In this document: piece by piece, positions 1-6,720 of the stretch
Numbering within the stretch: the stretch's first letter is position 1
Layout: each line of letters starts with the position of its first letter
NCBI GenBank assembly: GCA_937132145.1
Contig: CAKZNY010000227.1
Location: 1 to 7,393 of the forward strand
Origin: an uncultured Paracoccaceae bacterium
GTDB lineage: Bacteria; Pseudomonadota; Alphaproteobacteria; Rhodobacterales; Rhodobacteraceae
Length of the DNA: 7,393 nucleotides
Direction of reading: 5' to 3'
Position numbers and translations under genes: made by a program
Notes under the pieces: generated by a model
What the model was told of the DNA's origin: nothing
Seen by the model: the letters and a program-made list of their open reading frames with translations, nothing else
Database searches by the model: none

Positions 1-1409
1 TAGCAGCTGTAATACATGCCGTATTCAACCGGATGCGGGGTGTGTTCCATCTGGTAGACTTCTTCCCACTTCAGGTCGACGTAGCCTTCAATCTGGTCTT
101 TGGTGAACACGTCACCAGCCAGCAGGAAGTCCATGTCTTTGCCAAGCTCTTCAAGGGCTTCGCGAAGGGATGAACAAACGGTTGGAATGCCGGCCATTTC
201 TTCGGGTGGCAGATCATAGAGATCTTTATCCTGTGCTTCCCCCGGATCGATCTTGTTTTTGATGCCGTCAAGACCAGCCATCAACAATGCCGCGAAGCAC
301 AGGTATGGGTTGGCCGCCGGATCAGGGAAACGCGCCTCGACACGTTTGGCTTTGGGGGATTCAGCCCAAGGGATACGAACGCAGCCCGAACGGTTTGATG
401 CCGAATATGCACGAAGCACAGGGGCTTCAAAACCCGGAATAAGGCGTTTGTAGCTGTTCGTTGCAGGGTTAGTGAACGCGTTCAGCGCTTTGGCGTGTAG
501 CAAGATGCCGCCGATGAAATATAGGGCCTCTTGCGACAGGTCGGCGTATTTGTCACCTGCAAACAAGGGTTTTCCGTCTTTCCAGATCGACATGTTCACG
601 TGCATTCCGGTGCCGTTGTCGCCGTAGATCGGCTTGGGCATGAATGTTGCGGTTTTGCCGTAGGCGTGGGCGACATTGTGGACGACGTACTTGTATTTCT
701 GCAAGTTGTCGGCCTGTTTTACCAGCGTGCCGAAAACCATGCCCAGTTCGTGCTGACAGGACGCAACCTCGTGGTGGTGTTTGTCAACTTTGATACCCAT
801 GCGCTTCATGGTCGAGAGCATTTCGCCGCGGATGTCATGGTTTACGTCGGTCGGGTTCACAGGGAAGTACCCGCCCTTGATACCCGGACGGTGGCCCATG
901 TTGCCCATTTCGTACTGGGTATCGCTGTTCCATGACGCGTCTACTGCATCAACTTCGAACGATACTTTGTTGATTGTGTTGGAGAAACGCACATCGTCGA
1001 ACAGGAAGAAGTCGGCTTCTGGGCCGAAGTAAGCTGTGTCACCGATGCCGGTCGAGATTAGATAGGCTTCGGCTTTTTCAGCGGTGGAGCGAGGGTCGCG
1101 GGAATATGCTTCGCCTGTATCCGGTTCGTGAATAGAGCAATGGATGCAGAGGGTTTTTTCTGCATAGAACGGGTCCATATAGGCGGTTGAGCAATCAGGG
1201 ATCAGCTTCATGTCGGACTGGTCAATGGATTTCCAGCCAGCGATGGAGGATCCGTCAAACATCAAACCTTCTTCAAGGAAATCGGCGTCAACTTCGTCTT
1301 TGATCATCGTGATGTGTTGCAACTTGCCACGGGGGTCGGTGAAGCGGATATCGACGTACTCAACGTCGTGCTCCTTGATCATATCAAGGACGTTTTGAAT
1401 ATCACTCAT
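1..1409 (-). CDS. glnA: Type I glutamine synthetase GlnA (all 469 codons; last base of stop codon outside window)
   Basis: Glutamine synthetase makes glutamine from glutamate, ammonia and ATP in the cytoplasm, as a dodecamer in this family. Read on the minus strand from the ATG at 1409-1407, the frame gives 469 residues ending in YYSC, followed by TA, the first two bases of the stop. This matches the usual 468-471 residues. Visible signatures are DGSSIAGW near residue 50, GPEADFF at 129-135, HHHEVA with Glu214, QHE with Glu221, the ATP and glutamate site [12 protein letters not shown] at 259-270 with His270, [19 protein letters not shown], and LYDLPPEE with Tyr398, the GlnE adenylylation site of the class I beta type. 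One metal-ligand position usually Glu is Asp133. AAGGAAAAG just upstream is the ribosome-binding site and overlaps the 15 bp gap after glnB, so the two genes should be cotranscribed. Identity is very secure. Confidence 0.98.
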   Translation of the reverse strand, partial: MSDIQNVLDMIKEHDVEYVDIRFTDPRGKLQHITMIKDEVDADFLEEGLMFDGSSIAGWKSIDQSDMKLIPDCSTAYMDPFYAEKTLCIHCSIHEPDTGEAYSRDPRSTAEKAEAYLISTGIGDTAYFGPEADFFLFDDVRFSNTINKVSFEVDAVDASWNSDTQYEMGNMGHRPGIKGGYFPVNPTDVNHDIRGEMLSTMKRMGIKVDKHHHEVASCQHELGMVFGTLVKQADNLQKYKYVVHNVAHAYGKTATFMPKPIYGDNGTGMHVNMSIWKDGKPLFAGDKYADLSQEALYFIGGILLHAKALNAFTNPATNSYKRLIPGFEAPVLRAYSASNRSGCVRIPWAESPKAKRVEARFPDPAANPYLCFAALLMAGLDGIKNKIDPGEAQDKDLYDLPPEEMAGIPTVCSSLREALEELGKDMDFLLAGDVFTKDQIEGYVDLKWEEVYQMEHTPHPVEYGMYYSC

Positions 1410-1424
1410 AGTCTTTTCCTTGTT

Positions 1425-1790
<366 letters not shown>

Positions 1791-1867
1791 TTAGAAATCA
1801 CCTGCGCAGACGGGATACAAATGGATACTGTCAGCGGCGCGGGTTGGTTTAATCTTTCCCACGCTTT

Positions 1868-1904
1868 TGCCTAAGTTTTAGGCAATGTGCTTGATTTTTA
1901 AACA
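1868..1904 (-). promoter_or_regulatory. Tandem NtrC-like binding sites upstream of glnB
   Basis: Positions 1868-1884 fit TGC-N11-GCA and sit inside a perfect inverted repeat at 1867-1885 (TTGCCTAA, 3-base centre, TTAGGCAA). A second 17-base element at 1888-1904 is a weaker match (TGC-N11-ACA on the plus strand). The two centres, 1876 and 1896, are 20 bp apart, close to two helical turns. In Rhodobacter capsulatus, NtrC is known to activate glnB from tandem sites located about 100 bp or more upstream and working with sigma-70 polymerase; the position here, centres 113 and 133 bp from the glnB ATG, fits that arrangement. That NtrC binds here is inference. A convincing -35/-10 pair for glnB could not be assigned. 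Confidence 0.55.
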
Positions 1905-1937
1905 GATTTAGAATGTGTGACCGTTCAAGCGATATTT

Positions 1938-2012
1938 CCGTAGGGTGTGTGGTCCCCACGCACCATGGCTTGATTGACGACAAACGGTGCGTGGAGACCA
2001 CACACCCTACGG
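1938..2012. repeat. Inverted pair of REP-like palindromic units (BIME-like)
   Basis: Two 26 bp units face each other, at 1939-1964 and 1986-2011, separated by 21 bases. Their arms are complementary over 27 positions (1938-1964 with 1986-2012) with one mismatch. Read from its outer end, each unit starts with GTAG and continues as an imperfect palindrome GGTGTGTGG - TCY - CCACGCACC. A GTAG-type tetranucleotide followed by a short palindrome is the established form of REP sequences mobilised by RAYT (TnpA_REP) proteins, and inverted pairs are called BIMEs. A third copy lies inside nnr at 3125-3150. No RAYT gene is in the window, so assignment to that class is inference. As RNA it would form a long stem with a 21-base loop, but no T-run follows, so it is not a typical terminator. 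Confidence 0.8.
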
Positions 2013-2072
2013 GCTTTATTCATATCTTGAAGTGTTGTTAGATGTTTAAGCAAACAACGGAATGAGAATGCA

Positions 2073-3659
2073 ATGACCGAACTTCTGACCGCCGCCCAAA
2101 TGCGGGCAATCGAGCAAGCCGCGATTGATAGTGGCGAAGTCACAGGGCTGGAGTTGATGGAGCGCGCGGGGCGCGGTGTCGTTGATGCTATTCTGGAGGA
2201 GTGGCCAGCTATGGCGTTGACCTCGCATAAAGCGGTGGTGCTTTGTGGTCCGGGAAACAATGGTGGCGACGGGTTTGTGGTGGCGCGATTGCTGAAGCAG
2301 CGCGGCTGGGAGGTTGACGTATTTCTTTGCGGGGACGAGGGGAAGCTGCCGGTTGATGCTAAGGCGAATTGTGCGCGGTGGCGGGAAATTGGTGGAAAGA
2401 TCAATTCCAACGATGATGTCGATGCAGAGGACTTGTGGGGTAGTGATTACGATCTATTTATTGACGCGGCGTTTGGTATCGGGCTTACGCGTGAATTGGG
2501 CATCGAATTTGGTCCATGGGTCTTTTTTGCGCATGACAGCCAGTCCGATAACGAAATCACAAAGACGGTAGCGCTGGACATTCCCAGTGGTATTTGCGCC
2601 GACAGTGGTCGGGTATTGGGTGAGGGTGGCGTTATACTACCTAAACTGACGATAACATTTCATCGCCCGAAAATTGGCCACTACATTGGTCGCGGCGCAC
2701 AATATACGCGCGCACCTTCGGTAAAAGTTGTGGATATCGGGCTGGACGCTGCACTTGATCAATCTAGTGTTGTTACGCTGATTGATGCTCTGAATATTAA
2801 GCAACTTCTTGGCAAAACTTCGCAAGCGCATAAATACGCCCATGGTCACGCGCTGATCCTTTCCGGTCCGTCTGGTAAAAGCGGTGCTGCGCGGCTTGCT
2901 GCGCGGGGGGCGCTCAGGATTGGGGCGGGGTTGGTTACGGTGGCGTGTCCGCCGGAGGCTGTGGCAGAGAATGCGGCGCAGTTGAATGCCATTATGATTA
3001 ACCCTGTGGCGGATGCCATGACGTTACAAGCCGTGTTGCAGGACGTACGGATCAATGCGCTTTGTCTGGGGCCCGCATTGGGGTTGGAAGATGATAAGGC
3101 GGCTTTGGTTCGCGAGGCTTTGACGGTGCGTGGGGACCACGCACCCTACGATCAGCGCAAGGTCGTGTTGGATGCGGATGCTTTGACGTTGTTGGCGCAG
3201 GATGCCGAATTGTTCGGGATGCTGCACGAAAACGTCGTTCTTACCCCGCACGGCGGCGAGTTTGCGCGGTTGTTCCCCGACATTGCGGCCAAGCTCGCGG
3301 AGCCGGCCATTAAGGGTCCGGCGTATTCCAAGGTGGATGCTACCCGCGATGCGGCCAAGCGTGCAGGGTGTGTTGTGTTATATAAGGGGGCGGATACGGT
3401 TATTGCGGATGCCTCGGGCAGGGCGGCGATTAGCTCGGCGCATTATGAACGTGCGGCTCCGTGGCTTGCGACGGCGGGATCTGGTGATGTGTTGGCAGGG
3501 TTTATAACGGGGCTTTTGGCCCGTGGATTATCCCCTATGCAAGCGGCAGAAACGGGGGCCTGGCTGCATGTGGAATGCGCGCGCGAATTCGGGGCCGGCC
3601 TGATTGCCGAGGATATAGCCGAGCAACTGCCGAAAGTTTTTAGCGATTTAGGGCTGTAG
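2073..3659 (+). CDS. nnr: Bifunctional NAD(P)H-hydrate epimerase / ADP-dependent NAD(P)H-hydrate dehydratase
   Basis: The protein repairs hydrated NADH and NADPH: the N-terminal epimerase interconverts the R and S hydrates, and the C-terminal kinase-like domain dehydrates the S form using a nucleotide. At 528 residues it has the length of the fused YjeF-type enzyme. The epimerase half (about 1-225) shows GNNGGDGFVVARLL at 61-74 and the DIPSG motif at 169-173. The dehydratase half (about 245-528) shows SGPSGKSGAARLAARGALRIG, LDADAL at 366-371, TPHGGEFARL at 391-400, LYKGADTVIA at 436-445 and TAGSGDVLAGF at 467-477, with the likely catalytic Asp472. Residues 351-360 are encoded by a REP-like repeat. 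The start at 2073 has only a weak upstream GGAATGAG, but it aligns with the expected N-terminus. It is transcribed divergently from glnB. Confidence 0.95.
   Translation: MTELLTAAQMRAIEQAAIDSGEVTGLELMERAGRGVVDAILEEWPAMALTSHKAVVLCGPGNNGGDGFVVARLLKQRGWEVDVFLCGDEGKLPVDAKANCARWREIGGKINSNDDVDAEDLWGSDYDLFIDAAFGIGLTRELGIEFGPWVFFAHDSQSDNEITKTVALDIPSGICADSGRVLGEGGVILPKLTITFHRPKIGHYIGRGAQYTRAPSVKVVDIGLDAALDQSSVVTLIDALNIKQLLGKTSQAHKYAHGHALILSGPSGKSGAARLAARGALRIGAGLVTVACPPEAVAENAAQLNAIMINPVADAMTLQAVLQDVRINALCLGPALGLEDDKAALVREALTVRGDHAPYDQRKVVLDADALTLLAQDAELFGMLHENVVLTPHGGEFARLFPDIAAKLAEPAIKGPAYSKVDATRDAAKRAGCVVLYKGADTVIADASGRAAISSAHYERAAPWLATAGSGDVLAGFITGLLARGLSPMQAAETGAWLHVECAREFGAGLIAEDIAEQLPKVFSDLGL
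3125..3150 (+). repeat. REP-like unit inside the nnr coding sequence
   Basis: This 26 bp copy matches the units at 1939-1964 and 1986-2011 with two or fewer differences. It contains a perfect 9 bp inverted repeat (GGTGCGTGG and CCACGCACC) around a 3-base centre, followed by CTACG, which is GTAG read on the minus strand. Within nnr it is translated as V-R-G-D-H-A-P-Y (residues 352-359), just before the conserved LDADAL strand. Related Nnr proteins usually have a short loop here, so the element appears to have been accommodated in frame as a surface loop. Direction of spread between the copies cannot be read from the sequence. Confidence 0.8.
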
Positions 3660-3741
3660 AGGCGTTTTACCCCTTCCGAACCCGAAAAACGTCTGTTAGA
3701 GAGACGCGGAATTGAACTGTCGTCTTTGATAACAGCGATAT

Positions 3742-3826
<85 letters not shown>

Positions 3827-3845
3827 ACAATATGAAGGAAGCAAC

Positions 3846-5177
3846 ATGCAGGTTACCGAAACCCTGAACGAAGGCCTAACGCGCGGTTATGATGTTACAA
3901 TCACAGCGGCCGAACTCGAAGCCAAAGTAACCGAAAAACTGGAAGCGGCCCGCGCTGATTTCCAGATGAAGGGGTTCCGTAAAGGCCACGCGCCGCTTGC
4001 ATTGATGAAAAAGATGCTGGGCCAGTCCGTGATGGGCGACGCCATGCAGGAAGTCGTTGACGGCGCTGTTAACGAGCATTTCGAGAAAACCGGCGATCGC
4101 CCTGCGATGAAGCCGGAAATCAAAATGACCAATGACGACTGGAAAGAGGGCGACGATGTTGCCGTTTCCGTTTCTTACGAGTGTCTGCCTGCGATCCCCG
4201 ATGCGGATTTCAGCAAGATCACGCTGGAACGTCTGGTAACAAAAATCGAAGATTCGGCTGTGACCGAAGCTTTGGAAAGCCTTGCTGCCTCGACAACCAA
4301 TTTCGAGAAACGCCGCAAGGGTTCGAAAGCTAAAGACGGTGATCAGCTTGTGATCGACTTCTTGGGCAAAGTTGACGGCGAGCCCTTTGATGGCGGCGGC
4401 GGCGAAGATTACCCGCTGGTACTTGGTTCCAACAGCTTCATCCCCGGTTTCGAGGAACAGCTGGTTGGCGCTAAAGAAGGCGACGAGCTGGACGTTAACG
4501 TAACTTTCCCTGCGGAATACGGTGCGGAAGCACTGGCCGGCAAAGACGCTATCTTCTCATGCACTGTTAAAGAGGTTCGCGAGCCTAAGTCGGCTCCTGT
4601 GGACGAAGATCTGGCGACTAAATACGGTGCCGAGAATCTTGAGGAACTGACAAAGCAGATCACCGAGCGTCTGGAATCCGAATACGCCGGTGCCTCCCGC
4701 TCCATTATGAAACGCAAGTTGATGGACGAACTGGACGAGCAGGTTAAATTCGATCTGCCGCCGTCGCTGGTTAAAGTTGAGGCCGACCAGATCGCGCACC
4801 AGCTTTGGCATGATGACAACCCTGATGTTAAGGGCCACGATCATCCTGAAGTCGAAACAACTGACGAGCACAAAAAACTGGCTGAACGCCGCGTGCGCCT
4901 TGGTCCGTTGCTGGCCGATATTGGCAACCAGAACAATGTTGAAGTGACCGAGCAGGAAGTTCAGCAGGCAATGTTCCAGCAGGCCAGCCAGTATCCGGGC
5001 CAAGAACGCGAGTACTTCGAGTTCATCCAGAAAAACGAGCAAGCGCAGCAGCAAATGCGCGCTCCGATTTATGAAGACAAAGTTGTGGACTTCATTATCG
5101 AGCTGGCAAACGTATCTGACAAAACTGTTACCAAAGACGAGCTGGAAGCCGCGATCAAAAGCCTCGAAGAAGCTTAA
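3846..5177 (+). CDS. tig: Trigger factor, ribosome-associated chaperone and peptidyl-prolyl isomerase
   Basis: Trigger factor docks at the ribosome exit tunnel and shields nascent chains. The protein has 443 residues, normal for the family. The N-terminal ribosome-binding domain (about 1-130) has the signature GFRKGHAP at 43-50. An FKBP-type isomerase domain spans about 155-245 ([19 protein letters not shown], then [17 protein letters not shown]). The rest is the helical C-terminal substrate-binding domain, rich in Glu and Gln. The open frame extends 40 codons further upstream to 3726, but that stretch is the tRNA-Leu gene; the ATG at 3846 has AAGGAAG at 3835-3841 as its ribosome-binding site and gives the standard N-terminus. 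An intrinsic terminator follows at 5205. Its position ahead of clpP and clpX follows the common tig-clpP-clpX order, interrupted here by an opposing gene. Confidence 0.97.
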   Translation: MQVTETLNEGLTRGYDVTITAAELEAKVTEKLEAARADFQMKGFRKGHAPLALMKKMLGQSVMGDAMQEVVDGAVNEHFEKTGDRPAMKPEIKMTNDDWKEGDDVAVSVSYECLPAIPDADFSKITLERLVTKIEDSAVTEALESLAASTTNFEKRRKGSKAKDGDQLVIDFLGKVDGEPFDGGGGEDYPLVLGSNSFIPGFEEQLVGAKEGDELDVNVTFPAEYGAEALAGKDAIFSCTVKEVREPKSAPVDEDLATKYGAENLEELTKQITERLESEYAGASRSIMKRKLMDELDEQVKFDLPPSLVKVEADQIAHQLWHDDNPDVKGHDHPEVETTDEHKKLAERRVRLGPLLADIGNQNNVEVTEQEVQQAMFQQASQYPGQEREYFEFIQKNEQAQQQMRAPIYEDKVVDFIIELANVSDKTVTKDELEAAIKSLEEA

Positions 5178-5204
5178 TACTTCGCTAACAGGTTGTAGAA
5201 TTAG

Positions 5205-5231
5205 AGGCGGGCTGCATGGCTCGCCTTTATT
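5205..5231 (+). terminator. Rho-independent terminator of tig
   Basis: An 8 bp stem, AGGCGGGC (5205-5212) with GCTCGCCT (5219-5226), contains one G-U pair and closes a 6-base TGCATG loop. It runs into TTTATT at 5226-5231. It lies 28 bases after the tig stop and just before the end of the opposing SRPBCC gene. On the minus strand the trailing sequence is TCTAATTC, so it would be at best a weak terminator in that direction. Confidence 0.8.
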
Positions 5232-5234
5232 CGT

Positions 5235-5801
5235 TTAGTGGACCAGATGCACCGCGTCCGAAATGGACCCTTTGGTCGGGCCGCCCAATTTTTGGCGTAT
5301 CTTGCTGGTGGCTCTCGTTAGATCGAAAACCGGCGCAGGATTTTTTGCGGCTTCTTGGCAGGCGTTCCTGTAGCGTTCGCAAAAAACGTAATCCCAACCG
5401 GAATCGTAATCTGCCCGTTTCTGTTCAGCCTCGTCGCCAAAAACCTCCCAGCCACTGTGCGTTAATACGGCGATGGTCTTGCCATTGGTTTCCATACCAA
5501 AAACAACTTCGATATACGTCAACCGGTTTGGGGGCTCGTTAACATGCCATGCAATCAGAACGCGAAACGGGGCCTGATAGATTTGGAAATGCCCCCACAG
5601 GTGCGACTTGCCGTTCCCGTCGATCTCGACGATTCGGCCGTTTTCTTTGCGCTCCACAATAAGGTTCGCGGGCAATGCGCCACTTCCTGCGGAAACGGAG
5701 TGCGTATCCATGGGCCACCATTTAGCCATATTATATGTGAATACTTCGAACGCAATCACTGGCGCGCAGTCTATCGCAATTCTTTTTTGGAGCACCGACA
5801 T
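5235..5801 (-). CDS. SRPBCC-domain protein, AHSA1-like (activator of Hsp90 ATPase homologue family)
   Basis: This 188-residue soluble protein has the layout of the AHSA1-like branch of the START/SRPBCC ligand-pocket fold: an N-terminal strand followed by FEVFTYNMAKWWPM (18-31), a central LWGHFQIYQAPFRVLIAWHV block (68-87), TYIEVVFG (95-102), the typical LTHSGWEVFG (113-122), and a C-terminal helix beginning DYDSGWDYVF (131-140). Bacterial members bind small hydrophobic ligands or have unknown roles, and the Hsp90 name does not imply a chaperone function, so no substrate can be given. The tail after about residue 155 is not a recognisable part of the fold. The start is set by AGGAGG 6 bases upstream of the ATG. 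It is convergent to tig and divergent from clpP, so it is a separate transcription unit. Confidence 0.85.
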   Translation of the reverse strand: MSVLQKRIAIDCAPVIAFEVFTYNMAKWWPMDTHSVSAGSGALPANLIVERKENGRIVEIDGNGKSHLWGHFQIYQAPFRVLIAWHVNEPPNRLTYIEVVFGMETNGKTIAVLTHSGWEVFGDEAEQKRADYDSGWDYVFCERYRNACQEAAKNPAPVFDLTRATSKIRQKLGGPTKGSISDAVHLVH

Positions 5802-5842
5802 GGCACCCTCCTAACTTGTTACTAATTAAACGTTTACAGCGC

Positions 5843-5877
5843 TATATTTGCACAAAAATCGAGATATGCAAAATTAT
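5843..5877. promoter_or_regulatory. Possible overlapping divergent promoters of the SRPBCC gene and clpP
   Basis: On the plus strand TTGCAC (5848-5853) lies 18 bp before AATTAT (5872-5877), a possible sigma-70 promoter for clpP. On the minus strand TTGCAT (5871-5866) lies 17 bp before AATATA (5848-5843), a possible promoter for the SRPBCC gene. The two face each other, each -35 next to or overlapping the other's -10. The inverted TTTGCA/TGCAAA pair (5847-5852, 5867-5872) gives the region its symmetry. The -10 matches are mediocre and the clpP leader would be about 90 bases, so this is a candidate only. Confidence 0.3.
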
Positions 5878-5974
5878 CTTTTTATTGTGCCCTTGCAGAC
5901 CCCTCTAACGGCAATTAAACCTTTATCAACAGATTTCCGATATTCCTCGGAGCAGATATAAAAAAGGTGAGCAC

Positions 5975-6607
5975 ATGAGAGACCCAATCGATATATATAT
6001 GAACACACTTGTACCAATGGTTGTTGAGCAAACGGCCCGCGGCGAGCGTTCTTACGACATTTTCTCGCGCCTTTTGAAGGAACGGATCATCTTTTTATCC
6101 GGTCCGGTCCATGACGGCATGTCAACGCTTATGGTGGCGCAGTTGTTATTTCTTGAAGCGGAAAATCCGAAGAAAGAAATTTCGATGTATATCAACTCGC
6201 CCGGCGGTGTGGTTTCCAGTGGTTTGGCCATTTACGACACCATGCAATACATCCGCCCCAAGGTTGCAACGACTGTGATCGGGCAGGCGGCCTCTATGGG
6301 GTCGTTGTTGCTGGCGGCGGGCGCAAAGGGCATGCGGTTCAGCCTGCCCAATTCGCGTGTGATGGTGCATCAGCCATCGGGCGGTTTTCAGGGGCAAGCC
6401 TCGGATATCGCACTACATGCAAAAGAAATTCTGGAACTCAGAGATCGCCTTAACCGCATCTACGTTAAGCACTGCGGTCAGGATCTGGACGTTGTTGAAA
6501 AATCGCTGGACCGCGATAATTTCATGACGGCCGAACAGGCAAAAGACTGGGGTTTGATTGACGAAATCGTGTCACGTAACGTAGAAGATGATGCGTCTGA
6601 CACGTAA
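5975..6607 (+). CDS. clpP: ATP-dependent Clp protease proteolytic subunit ClpP
   Basis: ClpP forms the 14-subunit cytoplasmic peptidase chamber that degrades proteins unfolded by ClpX or ClpA. It has 210 residues, the usual length. The catalytic triad is Ser107 in GQAASMGS, His132 in MVHQPSGG and Asp181 in LDRDNFM; the spacings of 25 and 49 residues equal those in the Escherichia coli enzyme. The oligomerisation and substrate-groove segments YINSPGGVV (72-80) and AIYDTMQYI (85-93) are intact. AAGGTGAG at 5964-5971 precedes the ATG at 5975; the alternative Met9 would lose part of the normal N-terminal loop and has no ribosome-binding site. clpX follows after 113 bp with no obvious terminator between them, which suggests at least partial cotranscription. 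Confidence 0.98.
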   Translation: MRDPIDIYMNTLVPMVVEQTARGERSYDIFSRLLKERIIFLSGPVHDGMSTLMVAQLLFLEAENPKKEISMYINSPGGVVSSGLAIYDTMQYIRPKVATTVIGQAASMGSLLLAAGAKGMRFSLPNSRVMVHQPSGGFQGQASDIALHAKEILELRDRLNRIYVKHCGQDLDVVEKSLDRDNFMTAEQAKDWGLIDEIVSRNVEDDASDT

Positions 6608-6628
6608 ACTGTAAGGGTTGTGATCCGT

Positions 6629-6657
6629 TTCGGCTTGAATTGCCGGAGGGGGTCATG
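6629..6657 (+). promoter_or_regulatory. Strong ribosome-binding site and alternative in-frame clpX start, partly in a small hairpin
   Basis: GGAGG at 6645-6649 sits 5 bases before an ATG at 6655-6657. That ATG is in frame with clpX and would add 22 residues to its N-terminus. A small stem (6629-6634 with 6642-6647, loop of 7, one G-U pair) would cover the first part of this site. The canonical clpX ATG at 6721 has its own AGGAGA 8 bases upstream. Whether the upstream start is used is unknown. Confidence 0.4.
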
Positions 6658-6720
6658 TCCTATGGGGCAAATCAAGAGGAAGCGACTCGGCGCGATTGCG
6701 GCCTTGTCAGGAGAGATGTG

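Noticed and set aside
531..935. 134-codon plus-strand open frame antisense to glnA
   Set aside because: The opposite strand encodes clear, fully conserved GlnA motifs over the whole span; this is a codon-bias shadow, as are the other plus-strand frames in 253-1682.
1938..2012. Intrinsic terminator or CRISPR-like repeat
   Set aside because: There is no T-run after the long stem, and two inverted units with one 21-base spacer do not form a CRISPR array.
2063..2077. Four-codon upstream frame (MRMQ) whose TGA overlaps the nnr ATG
   Set aside because: It could be a translational coupling leader, but it is too short and has no clear ribosome-binding site of its own, so chance is the simpler reading.
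1925..2410. 161-codon minus-strand open frame starting inside nnr and running through the REP-like pair
   Set aside because: It is antisense to nnr, has no recognisable domain, and its C-terminal part is simply the translated repeat.
3663..3707. Possible terminator hairpins after nnr (CGTTTT/AAAACG and CGTCT/AGACG)
   Set aside because: The stems are only 5-6 bp with long loops and no T-run, too weak to call.
4557..5054. 165-codon minus-strand open frame antisense to tig
   Set aside because: No start signal or recognisable domain, and the plus strand is the well-supported C-terminal half of trigger factor.
5810..5830. CtrA-like TTAG-N7-TTAG on the minus strand
   Set aside because: Both halves differ from the TTAA consensus and the sequence is AT-rich, so chance is likely.
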